Assembly: GCA_021613375.1 (NCBI GenBank)
Contig: CM038727.1
Span: forward strand, 2,641,668-2,705,667
Direction of reading: 5' to 3'
Length of the DNA: 64,000 bases
Source: Megaleporinus macrocephalus
Taxonomy: Eukaryota; Chordata; Actinopteri; Characiformes; Anostomidae
Each line of letters begins with the position of its first letter. The stretch's first letter is position 1. The position numbers and the translations under genes were made by a program. The notes under the pieces are model-generated. The model was not told the DNA's origin. It saw only the letters and a list, made by a program, of their open reading frames with translations, and searched no databases. Below, piece after piece: positions 23,765-35,108 of the stretch.

Positions 23765-24078
23765 AGCTGCTAGACCACCCCTCACTGGAGGAAGAAGACG
23801 TCTGTTCCCTTCAGAGCAGCAAGAGACCACCATTAACACAATCAGAGACCACAATAGCACACATTCACCACAACTACAACAGCAGCACATCATCACAACA
23901 CCACACTCAGCTACATCCACTCAGTGAGCTTATCTGCTCTGGGTGGTCTCCTGAAACACATCCAGAACTCATGAAGCAGATCTACAGGGTTCTGTTTCAG
24001 CTCAGCTCTGACGGAGTGAAGCAGCTGCAGTATGAATATGTGCTAGTACGCTGTGCTGTCCTCTCACTGGTCCTGTAA
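23765..24078 (+). pseudogene. Frameshifted copy of the conserved 106-codon ORF
   Basis: After TTTCTGCAG the sequence matches 60498-60816, but it has lost about 4 bases in the CACATCATTACCCACAACACC stretch and one A in CTGAAAACACATCC. It is 5 bases shorter and the frame is broken. The final codons and TAA at 24076-24078 remain. Confidence 0.55.
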
Positions 24079-24210
24079 TCCACTGTCCTGGAACACAGCA
24101 CTGAGTACTGAATGTCTGTCTCATACAGTCATACAATACTGGACTGGTGGGTTTCAGGGAGGGATGGAGTTGGTGGTGATGTTGCTGCAGTGGAACATAA
24201 GCTCCTGTAC
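24079..24210. other. Spacer between the ORF remnant and the 1869-bp duplication
   Basis: Shared with C and D spacers; no gene seen. Confidence 0.4.
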
Positions 24211-25653
24211 TTTGATGAAGCTGCAGATGAAGGAACATCCAGGAACTCCTTCCCTTCACCAGTGGAACCAGAGCTGTCCGGGTTTGGTGTCGTCTGGTAC
24301 AGAGTAAGTTCCCACCGGGTTCCTCAAGTACTGAACTGGTTCATCATGTATAGTCAGTGGAGCTGATCAAGTGGACAGTAGGTGGAGACTCAACACTCAG
24401 CAGCTCTTCAATCAGCCAACATCACTAACATCTACGAAAAGCTTTAGTGGAGTCGTTTGTTTGGGCCTTGATTTGCAAAAGTTTTGGAACCCCAGATTGT
24501 GTTTTTTCTTGTTGTGGCTGATATTCAATAATAACCTCCCAGTGACCTCATACTGAGTCTGATCTCCACAACAATGTCCAAGTCCAGGACAGCTAAACTA
24601 CAGTCTCGAGTGCCGGACTGGAATACTACAACACTTCCATCAGCGTTTGAGAAACACTCCACCAGCGGCGTTTGTTTTTAGGCCCCACGCTCAGCAGCGC
24701 TTCCCTGTCTCGGAGAAATGAAGTTATCCCGGGCCGACCCTCCGGCTCCAGAGCGCAGCGCGAGCTTCACCAAAGCACTTTAGCGCTAACAGATTCCCGT
24801 GATCCGTCTAACAGCTCCGGCTTTTTCACAACTTCTGCTGTAGCCATTAAGCAGACTAGCAACACAACTGTAAACAGTAGAACAGACTCTGAACAAGAAG
24901 TGGCATCAGGGTGGCGTACGGCGCCAGCAGCTAACGTAAAACAGCTCTAGTGAACAAAAATCAGTTTAATATCAACAAAGCTTATGAATGAACTGACAAA
25001 CACAAAAACTAATGATTTTATTCATTTCAGTAGTGAAAATGTTTAATTTCAGTTTCGTTATTTTGTTTGTTTTAGTTAACGACAATAACCCTGGTGTGTG
25101 TGTGTAATGGTTCAATGGTAGCCCCAGGTTCACTGTAAAGTGTAAGGACTCAGACTCAGGAGGTGTTATACCATCTATTTATAAGGTTTATTTACTCAGA
25201 GCAGTGAAAAGTAAACAAAAACAGTCCAACAGAACGCTAGCGTGAGGAGTCCGGGGGGAGTGAGCAGTGGTCCTGCAGCAGGCTGAGAGGTGGTCCCTTT
25301 GGGCAGGCTGGACGGTGCACAAGGCCACTGATGTGGGTGCGCTGCCTACCTGAAACACCGCTGGGTCACAGTGCGGTCCTGGAGAGATGGGAGAGAGAGA
25401 CCAGCCAGTGAAACCAGTGGAGACCCCCAACAGTTCCCGGAAGTTCTCAGCAGACGGTAGCAGTGCTGTGGAGCTGCAGCAGCATAGACCACCTGTGATG
25501 CTCTTTTAAGGGGTAAGACATTTAAATATTCAGAATGTATATTATCAGTACATCTGATTCTAATTACCATGTGTATTAAAGTATGTTAGTGGATTATCCC
25601 CCTCTAACTGTGGTAGATTTAGGGGATGTTAACACACAACAGATTAGCATACT

Positions 25654-25699
<46 letters not shown>

Positions 25700-26079
25700 T
25701 CCCGTGCAAAAGTATTCAGCCCCTTTACTTTCAGTGCAGCAAACTCACTCCAGAAGTTCAGTGAGGATCTCTGAATGATCCAATGTTGACCTAAATGACT
25801 GATGATGATAAATATCATCATATCGGTGGTTCACTTCCGGCGGCGTGCTGAGCGGAAGCCCCTCCAGTAGCTCCGTCTTTTGTGTACTGTTTTTAGCCGT
25901 TTTTAGCCGTTTTCCTTACTTTTTCTTTCTTTTACACGTGTTTATCACTAGTTTAGTGGTTATTTTTGTATGTTCTAAGGGCATGGAATCTGTTCCTGTG
26001 AGCGCTTGCAGGACTAACTTTGTTTACATGCGGGAAGAGCTGCTTGCACTGCGAACAATGAGACGCGCCGGCAAGAGAC
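24211..26079 (+). repeat. Recent tandem duplication, unit 1 (1869 bp)
   Basis: Starts TTTGATGAAGCTGCAGATGA and ends GCCGGCAAGAGAC. Unit 2 follows at a constant offset of 1869 bases. I could see only about nine substitutions and no net length change, even in the (TA)n tract. The junction shares the dinucleotide AC. The unit holds a CpG-rich block (24560-24950), a (TA)n tract, the 5' end of a Tc1-like element (25697-25815) and the 5' end of a LINE (25816-26079). The duplication therefore postdates that nested insertion. Confidence 0.95.
25697..25815 (+). mobile_element. Duplicated 5' end of the Tc1-like element
   Basis: Begins in TA-rich sequence with CAGTCCCGTGCAAAAGTATT, the Tc1-like terminal inverted repeat (compare the CTTTTGCAAGGGACTG end at 48024-48040), and stops at ATGATGATAAATA, where LINE sequence starts. 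Confidence 0.8.
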
Positions 26080-27522
26080 TTTGATGAAGCTGCAGATGAA
26101 GGAACATCCAGGAACTCCTTCCCTTCACCAGTGGAACCAGAGCTGTCCGGGTTTGGTGTCGTCTGGTACAGAGTAAGTTCCCACCGGGTTCCTCAAGTAC
26201 TGAACTGGTTCATCATGTATAGTCAGTGGAGCTGATCAAGTGGACAGTAGGTGGAGACTCAACACTCAGCAGCTCTTCAATCAGCCAACATCACTAACAT
26301 CTACGAAAAGCTTTAGTGGAGTCGTTTGTTTGGGCCTTGATTTGCAAAAGTTTTGGAACCCCAGATTGTGTTTTTTCTTGTTGTGGCTGATATTCAATAA
26401 TAACCTCCCAGTGACCTCATACTGAGTCTGATCTCCACAACAATGTCCAAGTCCAGGACAGCTAAACTACAGTCTCGAGTGCCGGACTGGAATACTACAA
26501 CACTTCCATCAGCGTTTGAGAAACACTCCACCAGCGGCGTTTGTTTTTAGGCCCCACGCTCAGCAGCGCTGCCCTGTCTCGGAGAAATGAAGTTATCCCG
26601 GGCCGACCCTCTGGCTCCAGAGCGCAGCGCGAGCTTCACCAAAGCACTTTAACGCTAACAGATTCCCGTGATCCGTCTAACAGCTCCGGCTTTTTCACAA
26701 CTTCTGCTGTAGCCATTAAGCAGACTAGCAACAGAACTGTAAACAGTAGAACAGACTCTGAACAAGAAGTGGCATCAGGGTGGCGTACGGCGCCGGCAGC
26801 TAACGTAAAACAGCTCTAGTGAACAAAAATCAGTTTAATATCAACAAAGCTTATGAATGAACTGACAAACACAAAAACTAATGATTTTATTCATTTCAGT
26901 AGCCAAAATGTTTAATTTCAGTTTCGTTATTTTGTTTGTTTTAGTTAACGACAATAACCCTGGTGTGTGTGTGTAATGGTCCAATGGTAGCCCCAGGTTC
27001 ACTGTAAAGTGTAAGGACTCAGACTCAGGAGGTGTTATACCATCTATTTATAAGGTTTATTTACTCAGAGCAGTGAAAAGTAAACAAAAACAGTCCAACA
27101 GAACGCTAGCGTGAGGAGTCCGGGGGGAGTGAGCAGTGGTCCTGCAGCAGGCTGAGAGGTGGTCCCTTTGGGCAGGCTGGACGGTGCACAAGGCCACTGA
27201 TGTGGGTGCGCTGCCTACCTGAAACACCGCTGGGTCACAGTGCGGTCCTGGAGAGATGGGAGAGAGAGACCAGCCAGTGAAACCAGTGGAGACCCCCAAC
27301 AGTTCCCGGAAGTTCTCAGCAGACGGTAGCAGTGCAGTGGAGCTGCAGCAGCATAGACCACCTGTGATGCTCTTTTAAGGGGTAAGACATTTAAATATTC
27401 AGAATGTATATTATCAGTACATCTGATTCTAATTACCATGTGTATTAAAGTATGTTAGTGGATTATCCCCCTCTAACTGTGGTAGATTTAGGGGATGTTA
27501 ACACACAACAGATTAGCATACT

Positions 27523-27568
<46 letters not shown>

Positions 27569-27948
27569 TCCCGTGCAAAAGTATTCAGCCCCTTTACTTT
27601 CAGTGCAGCAAACTCACTCCAGAAGTTCAGTGAGGATCTCTGAATGATCCAATGTTGACCTAAATGACTGATGATGATAAATATCATCATATCGGTGGTT
27701 CACTTCCGGCGGCGTGCTGAGCGGAAGCCCCTCCAGTAGCTCCGTCTTTTGTGTACTGTTTTTAGCCGTTTTTAGCCGTTTTCCTTACTTTTTCTTTCTT
27801 TTACACGTGTTTATCACTAGTTTAGTGGTTATTTTTGTATGTTCTAAGGGCATGGAATCTGTTCCTGTGAGCGCTTGCAGGACTAACTTTGTTTACATGC
27901 GGGAAGAGCTGCTTGCACTGCGAACAATGAGACGCGCCGGCAAGAGAC
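26080..27948 (+). repeat. Recent tandem duplication, unit 2 (1869 bp)
   Basis: Second copy of 24211-26079. It is the copy that continues into the full LINE body, so the original arrangement lies here and to its right. Confidence 0.95.
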
Positions 27949-29429
27949 ATCACATTCCGGCCGACCACTGAAGCCCCCCTTTCTCCCCCTCCGCACACCT
28001 TTACTGCTGAGCAGGTCAGAGCTGAGCTGAGGAGACTACACACAAGGAAGGCAGCTACTGAAGTCCTGTTTGGCTGGGCTGGGGGCTCCCCTTCAGCACA
28101 TCTTCAACCTGAGTCTGCGCTTGGGGAGGGTCCCCACACTGTGGAAGACATCATGCCTGGTTCCAGTACCCAAGAAGGCACGACCCGGTGAGCTCAATGA
28201 CTACAGACCGGTGGCTCTTACATCACATGTCATGAAGACCCTGGAACGACTGCTTCTACACAGCCTCAGACCCCAGGTTCAACATGCAATGGACCCCCTG
28301 CAGTTCGCCTACAGTGGGAAAGTGGGAGTGGAGGATGCCATACTGTACTTTCTCCATAGGACCCACTCTCATCTGGACAGGGGGGGCAGCGCTGTGAGAG
28401 TCATGTTCTTTGATTTTTCCAGCGCCTTCAACACCATTCAGCTCCTCCAACTAAGAGACAAGCTGGTGAGGATGCAAGTGAGTCTACATCTGGTCTCCTG
28501 GATCACTGACTACCTCACTGGCAGACCTCAGTATGTCAGACTGAAGGACTGCAAATCAGAGACTGTGGTCAGCAGCACAGGAGCACCACAGGGTACTGTA
28601 CTCTCCCCATTCCTCTTCACACTCTACACCTCAGACTTCCAGTACAACTCTGAGTCGTGCCACATGCAGAAGTTCTCGGACGATACTGCCATTGTGGCCT
28701 GTGTACAGGGAGGTCAGGTGGAAGAGTACAGACATCTTGTGGACGACTGTGTTGTGGTGCCGTAGGAACAACCTGCTTCTGAACGCCTCCAAGACCAAGG
28801 AGATGGTGGTGGACTTCCGAAGGGCCAGGCCACTCACACAGCCTGTCTCTATTGAGGGGGTTGATGTGGAGATGGTTAGGACCTACAGGTATCTCGGTCT
28901 GCACCTGGATGATAGATTGGACTGGTCAGCCAGTACCCTGTACAGAAAGGGGCAGAGCCGGCTTTACTTTCTGAGGAAGCTGGGATCCTTTAACATCTGT
29001 AGGAAGCTCCTGCGGATGTTCTATCAGGCTGTGGTGTCCAGCTGTCTTTTCTATGCTGTGGTGAGCTGGGGAGGCAGCATGAAAAAGAGAGACGAGATAC
29101 GTCTGGACAAGCTGGTCAGACGTGCGGGGTCCGTGGTTGGTGTGGAGCTAGAGTCTGTGGCTACGGTAGCAGACAGGAGGACACTGCACAAACTGCTCTC
29201 CATCATGGATGATGATGGTCACCCACTGCACACCATCATCATGGAGCAAGTTCAGTGGCAGGTTCCTGTCACAGAGCTGCTCTACAGACAGACTCAGGAG
29301 ATCCTTTGTCCCGAGATCAGACTCTTCAATTCCTCCCAGTGGAGCCGGAAGAGGAAGGAGGACAGATGAGGAACAAGTCCCTTAATTCACATTACAGTTT
29401 ATTTTTATTTGTACTGTAATCACATTACT

Positions 29430-29745
29430 GTACACCTGCACTCCTCGGACACTATTGACACTTTATTGGACATCTTATGTCAGAACTCATAGATACTATT
29501 GACACCTTGCCAGACATCCTGTACATTTGCACTCCTGGACACTATTTGACACTTTGCTGTACATCTTGTACATTTTGAACTCCTGGACACTATTTAACAC
29601 TTTGCTCTACATCCTGTACATTTGCACTCCTGGACACTATTTGACACTTTGCTGTACTTCCTGTACATTTGCACTCCTGGACACTATTTGACACTTTGCT
29701 GTACTTCCTGTACATTTGCACTCCTGGACACTATTTAAACGCTAT
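29430..29745 (+). repeat. 47-bp minisatellite in the LINE 3'UTR
   Basis: About six units of TTTGCACTCCTGGACACTAT plus TTGACACTTTGCTGTAC, directly before the LINE tail. Confidence 0.75.
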
Positions 29746-29832
29746 TTAATTTTTATATACCTTATTGTTTTTTTGTACTATGTTTGTAACTGCTGCTGGC
29801 TGCTAAATTTCCTTCGGGATCAATAAAGTATC

Positions 29833-29837
29833 TATCC

Positions 29838-29872
<35 letters not shown>
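29833..29872 (+). repeat. (TCTA)n LINE tail
   Basis: Tetranucleotide tract at the LINE 3' end, marking the target junction with the Tc1-like element. Confidence 0.9.
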
Positions 29873-29874
<2 letters not shown>

Positions 29875-31103
29875 GAAACCACCTGTGTGGAATCAAGTCT
29901 CCGTATGAATGCACCTGCTCTGTGACTGTCTCAGAGTTCTGTTTAAAGCCCAGAGAGCATCATGAAGACCAAGGAACACATCAGGCAGGTCCGAGATACT
30001 CTTGTGGAGAAGTTTAAAGCCGGATTTGGATACAAAAAGATTTCCCAAGCTTTAAACATCTCAAGGAGCACTGTGCAAGCGATCATATTGAAATGGAAGG
30101 AGTATCAGACCACTGCAAATCTACCAAGACCCGGCCGTCCCTCTAAACTATCAGCTCAAACAAGGAGAAGACTGATCAGAGACGCAGCCAGGAGGCCCAT
30201 GATCACTCAGAATGAACTGCAGAGATCTACAGCTGAGGTGGGAGAATCTGTCCATAGGACAACAATCAGTCATACACTCCACAAATCTGGTAGGAAGAAA
30301 GGCATTTCTCAAAGATATCCAGAAAAAGTCTTGTTTAAAGTTTGTCACAAGCCACCTGGGAGACCCACCAAACATGTGGAAGAAGGTGCTCTGGTCAGAT
30401 GAAACCAAAATCCAACTTTTTGGCCACAATGCTAAACAACACAGCTCATCACCCTGAACACACCATCCCCACTGTCAAACATGGTGGTGGCAGCATCATG
30501 GTTTGGGTCTGTTTTTCTTCAGCAGGAACGGGAAGATGGTTAAGATTGATGGGAAGATGGATGGAGCCAAATACAGGAGCATTCTGGAAGAAAACCTGCT
30601 GGAGTCTGTAAAAGACCTGAGACTGGGACGGAGTCTTATCTTCCAACAAGACAATGATCCAAAACATAAAGCTAAATCTACAATGGAGTGGTTCCCAGAT
30701 AAACGTATCTAGGAATTAGAATGGCCAAGTCAAAGTCCAGACCTGAATCCAATCGAGAATCTGTGGAAAGATCTGAAAACTGCTGTTCACAAACTTCATC
30801 CAACCTCACTGAGCTCCAGCTGTTTTGTAAGGAAGAATGGACAAAAGTCTTAGTGTCTTGATGCAAAACTGATAGAGACATACCCCAAACTACCTGCAGC
30901 TGTAATCACACCAAAAGGTGGTGCTACAAAGTATTAATGCCCCACTTTTCAGTTTTTTATTTCTAAAAAAAGTTTAAAATATCCAATAAATTTCTTTCCA
31001 CTTCACGATTGTGTCCCACTTGTTGTTGATTCTTCACAAAAAATTACAATTTCATATCTATATGTTTATGTTATATATATATATATATATAAACGAAAAG
31101 TAA

Positions 31104-31400
31104 ATGACATCTGATCACCTGAATATTGGTCTGAATATATTGAAGGGGAAACTGCATTGTGAGGTAACGCTGATCATTTGGGTAAAAAGGTGTCTTGTGA
31201 ATTTTAACTCACCCAGCGTTGATACCCAGGTAGCTGATACCACTGTGTGTCTAATCCTTTCTTCTGTTTTTATTTCCATCTCTTACTTTATTTTTCCAGA
31301 ACCACATGGAGATTCTATGGAACGTAAAACCCCTGAAATGAGACGACACCCTGACGCTGTATCTCAGCTCCCTGTTCCTTATTTTTAGTAAACCAAACAT
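31104..31400 (+). pseudogene. Frameshifted copy of the two-exon small ORF
   Basis: Matches 6539-6828. The first segment is open (MTSDHLNIGL...), ending GAG before GTAACG. The second segment after TTTTTCCAG (from 31300) has lost one C in the CCCCCCT run, so it stops at AAATGA, and the poly(A)-type signal is changed to AGTAAA. Confidence 0.4.
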
Positions 31401-32054
<654 letters not shown>

Positions 32055-34157
32055 ATTATGGCAAGCCGTTTAGGAAATAATTATATATATACAATGACTG
32101 GAAACTGAATATATGGAATGAAACTTGAGAATATAGAATGAAATTTGAGAATATAGAATGAACGTCTGAATATATGGAATGAAAGTTGAGAATATAGAAT
32201 GAAATTTGAGAATATAGAATGAACGTCTGAATATATGGAATGAAAGTTGAGAATATAGAATGAAATTTGAGAATATAGAATGAACGTCTGAATATATGGA
32301 ATGAAAGTTGAGAATATAGAATGAAATTTGAGAATATAGAATGAACGTCTGAATATATGGAATGAAACTTGAGAATATAGAATGAATGTCTGAATATATG
32401 GAATGAAACTTGAGAATATAGAATGAAATTTGAGAATATAGAATGAACGTCTGAATATATGGAATGAAAGTTGAGAATATATAATGAAATTTGAGAATAT
32501 AGAATGAACGTCTGAATATATGGAATGAAAGTTGAGAATATATAATGAAATTTGAGAATATAGAATGAACTTCTGAATATATGGAATGAAAGTTGAGAAT
32601 ATAGAATGAAACCTGACGTCATCACGGCGCCTGCGCCAATTGTGTTTTCGATTATTCCTTACAAATGGAGTCAGTGCGTGACTATGAGTGAGCATGAAAT
32701 CTAGTAAATAAAGAGGAGATAATTAAAACCCTGGCGAATTCATGTACGAGCCAAAACAATATTGGGGACCGTATTCAATACCGTTCCACAGATGAAGAAA
32801 TGTATTCTCTGTTTCGCCGTGGACTGCCGAACACAGTGAATACAGGCCAGGCCATTCCCGTTCGTCAGGCAAACGTACACACAGAAATAAACATGCCTTC
32901 CACCTCACAGGAGCACCCCACAACCATGCACCATATAGGTTTTAACATATGGTTTATTTATGGCACATGTGTATATGTGTTAGACTTAGTTTAGTTATGT
33001 TTAAGAGGCTTTCTTATTTTTTAGTATCTGCACTGAAAGTGCGAGCTGCTACCGTAAAACTCAATTTAGACGCGCACTCGAACCTTTCGTGCAGACCGAG
33101 CTTTTTCCAAGTGCAGATGACGTAACTGCGGTCTGTCATGGGCCCTTTCAGGTGAATGGGCGAAGGTTGTAGGTGTGGATGGTTGTGGGGTGCTCCTGTG
33201 AGGTGGAAGGCATGTTTCTTTCTGTGTGCACGTTTGCCTGGCGAACGGGAAATGCCTGGCTTGTCAGGTTCACTGTATTCGGCCGTCCAGGGTGAAACAG
33301 TTAATAAATATCTTCATCTGTTGAACGACACTGAATACGGTCACCAGTATTATTTGGGCTCGTGAATGCATTCACCAGGGTGTTAATCTCCTCATTATGT
33401 AGCTACTTCAAGCTCACTCATAGTTACGCTCTGCCTCCATCTGTACGGAATAATAACAGACATTGAAAACGCAATTGGCGCAAGCGACGTGATGACGTCA
33501 GGTTTCATTCCATATCCTCAAGTTTCATTCCATATTCTCAAGTTTCAATCCATATTCTCAAGTTTCAATCCATATTCTCAAGTTTCATTCTATATTCTCA
33601 GGTTTCATTCCATATTCTCAAGTTTCAATCTATATTCTGAAGTTTCATTCCATATTCTCAAGTTTCATTCCATATTCTCAAGTTTAAATCCATATTCTCA
33701 AGTTTCATTCTATATTCTCAGGTTTCATTCTATATTCTCAAGTTTCATTCCATATATTCAGACTTTCATTCCATATATTCAGACTTTCATTCCATATATT
33801 CAGACTTTCATTCCATATTCTCAAGTTTCAATCTATATTCTCAAGTTTCATTCCATATATTCAGACTTTCAATCTATATTCTCAAGTTTCATTCCATATA
33901 TTCAGACTTTCATTCCATATTCTCAAGTTTCATTCCATGTATTCAGACTTTCAATCCATATTCCCAAGTTTCATTCCATATATTCAGACTTTCATTCCAT
34001 ATTCTCAAGTTTCATTCCATATATTCAGACTTTCATTCCATATTCTCAAGTTTCATTCCATATATTCATACTTTCAATCCATATTCTCAAGTTTCATTCC
34101 ATATATTCAGAGTTTTCAGTCATTCTATATATATAATTATTTCCTAAATGGCTTGCC

Positions 34158-34162
<5 letters not shown>
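32055..34162. mobile_element. 2.1-kb fold-back element with very long inverted arms
   Basis: The ends are inverted copies: ATTATGGCAAGCCGTTTAGG at 32055 and, reversed, CCTAAATGGCTTGCCATAAT ending 34162. The inversion continues inward for nearly 0.9-1 kb per arm. Outer arms are arrays of about 20-bp subunits (TATAGAATGAAATTTGAGAA types, 32100-32615; reverse form 33505-34120). Inner arms match over GACGTCATCACG...TGCGCCAATTG and over the CACAGGAGCACCCCACAACC segment. The central spacer (about 32931-33173) is not repeated. No transposase frame is visible; the 189-215 codon frames only read the subrepeats. Structurally it resembles fold-back elements described in Drosophila, but the superfamily is unassigned. 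Confidence 0.85.
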
Positions 34163-34237
<75 letters not shown>

Positions 34238-34258
34238 AATTATATATATATATATATA
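34163..34258. repeat. (TA)n flanking the fold-back element
   Basis: Pure TA tract with one short interruption. It hides any target-site duplication. Confidence 0.95.
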
Positions 34259-34999
34259 AAACTGACTATCAAAGCCACAAGTGAAGCTACACGATTCTTC
34301 TGAGTTTATATGGATGTTGATGGTAAAATGTGGAAGATCTGAAAATACTAGGTTTTCTTTGGGGACTATTTTAACCTCACAGCGTCCTGCATGTATCCCT
34401 CCACCATGAATGGAGTTTAAGACTGAGATCTTCTCTAAACTATCAGAAACAGCGTCTCAGAATCAGTGTATTTATAACATCTACTGTAATAACTTTCTGT
34501 GAGGAGCTTTTAGAGGTGGATGTCTGGTTCCATTCACCACCACTGTGAACAGATCTGACACCAAACCACTCTGAGCGAATCTCTTTACATCCTGATCATT
34601 AAAGAACAGGGTAGTAAAGTATACAGTGCTCCTATAGGGTCAGTGGAGCTGATATAATGGACAGTGAGTGGAGATATAAGGAGGTGTACCTAATAAAGGG
34701 TCAGGTTGGTGTACATGGATGGATACTGATCCTGAACACATTGGACTGAAACTGCTGGATGAAGGAATTCTATGGCTCCGTTAATGTTTCTCATAGAGTC
34801 TCTATGGATGGTGTTCTGTGAGGAGATGAGATGAAGCTACAGCAGGTTGTCCGTCTGATTCACATGAACTGCTCAAATCTGAGAAGTGAGGAGTAAACAC
34901 AGCAGAGTCACTACGATTCACTACATGAAGCCCATTAACTGTAGCCTCACATTCATTTACCAGCAGAGACCTCCACAGAGTGTCCAACATTCCGCTGTG
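34259..34999. other. Upstream block of copy C, including MITE-like repeat
   Basis: Equivalent to 10613-11999 without the LINE insertion. No gene; the antisense frame at 34802-34990 has no recognisable domain. Confidence 0.5.
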
Positions 35000-35108
35000 A
35001 TGTCACTATAGAGGCCCGCTGACGTCATAAAGGTGAGATGTACGAAGTTCCGCGTGTCTCAGCGTCAGATCAGTCTGTGCGGAATCGTCGAAGGAGAGAG
35101 AAGCAAAA
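35000..35108 (+). promoter_or_regulatory. Proximal promoter/5' leader of copy C with perfect CRE and uORF
   Basis: TGACGTCA at 35020-35027 is a full palindromic cAMP-response element. The upstream ATG at 35038 opens 24 codons and stops at TGA overlapping the main ATG (35109), as in B and D. Confidence 0.5.

Larger units (their letters stand above)
27685..29872 (+). mobile_element. CR1/Rex1-like LINE, internally deleted, inserted in the Tc1-like element
   Basis: Starts with GC-rich 5' leader and an ORF start (MESVPVSACRTNFVYMREEL) that runs only to PADH and a stop. The endonuclease region and the linker are missing. Reverse transcriptase follows: LVPVPKKARPGELNDYRPVA, DPLQFAYSGKVGVEDAILYF, FFDFSSAFNTI, STGAPQGTVLSPFLFTLYTS and the catalytic FSDDTAIVA. 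A frameshift near 28700-28760 moves the thumb region (LLLNASKTKEMVVDFRRA, ... SCLFYAVVSWGGS) to another frame, ending at 29369. The 3'UTR ends GGGATCAATAAAGTATC and a TCTA tail. The clade name is uncertain between Rex1-like and neighbouring groups. Confidence 0.85.
27566..31075 (+). mobile_element. Tc1-like transposon split by a nested LINE
   Basis: The 5' inverted repeat and leader are at 27566-27684. A LINE interrupts, and the element resumes at about 29873 (GAAACCACCTGTG). The transposase starts at 29962 (MKTKEHIRQVRDTLVEKFKA) with the helix-turn-helix part ISQALNISRSTVQAIILKWK and the linker RPGRPSKLSAQ. Frameshifts and a stop (DKRI, then TAG) break the catalytic part, though [17 protein letters not shown] and [11 protein letters not shown] are readable. 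The 3' inverted repeat is missing; sequence after 31065 is (TA)n. Confidence 0.9.

Noticed and set aside
25188..25430. Minus-strand 80-codon frame repeated at 27057
   Set aside because: The two copies are the recent 1869-bp duplication, so their similarity is not evidence of selection; no domain seen.
32056..34161. Long frames of 189-215 codons with Ser/Phe/Tyr/Ile repeats (HSIFSNFILYSQ types)
   Set aside because: They only read the 20-bp subrepeats of the fold-back arms; they occur on opposite strands of the two arms and have no non-repeat domain.
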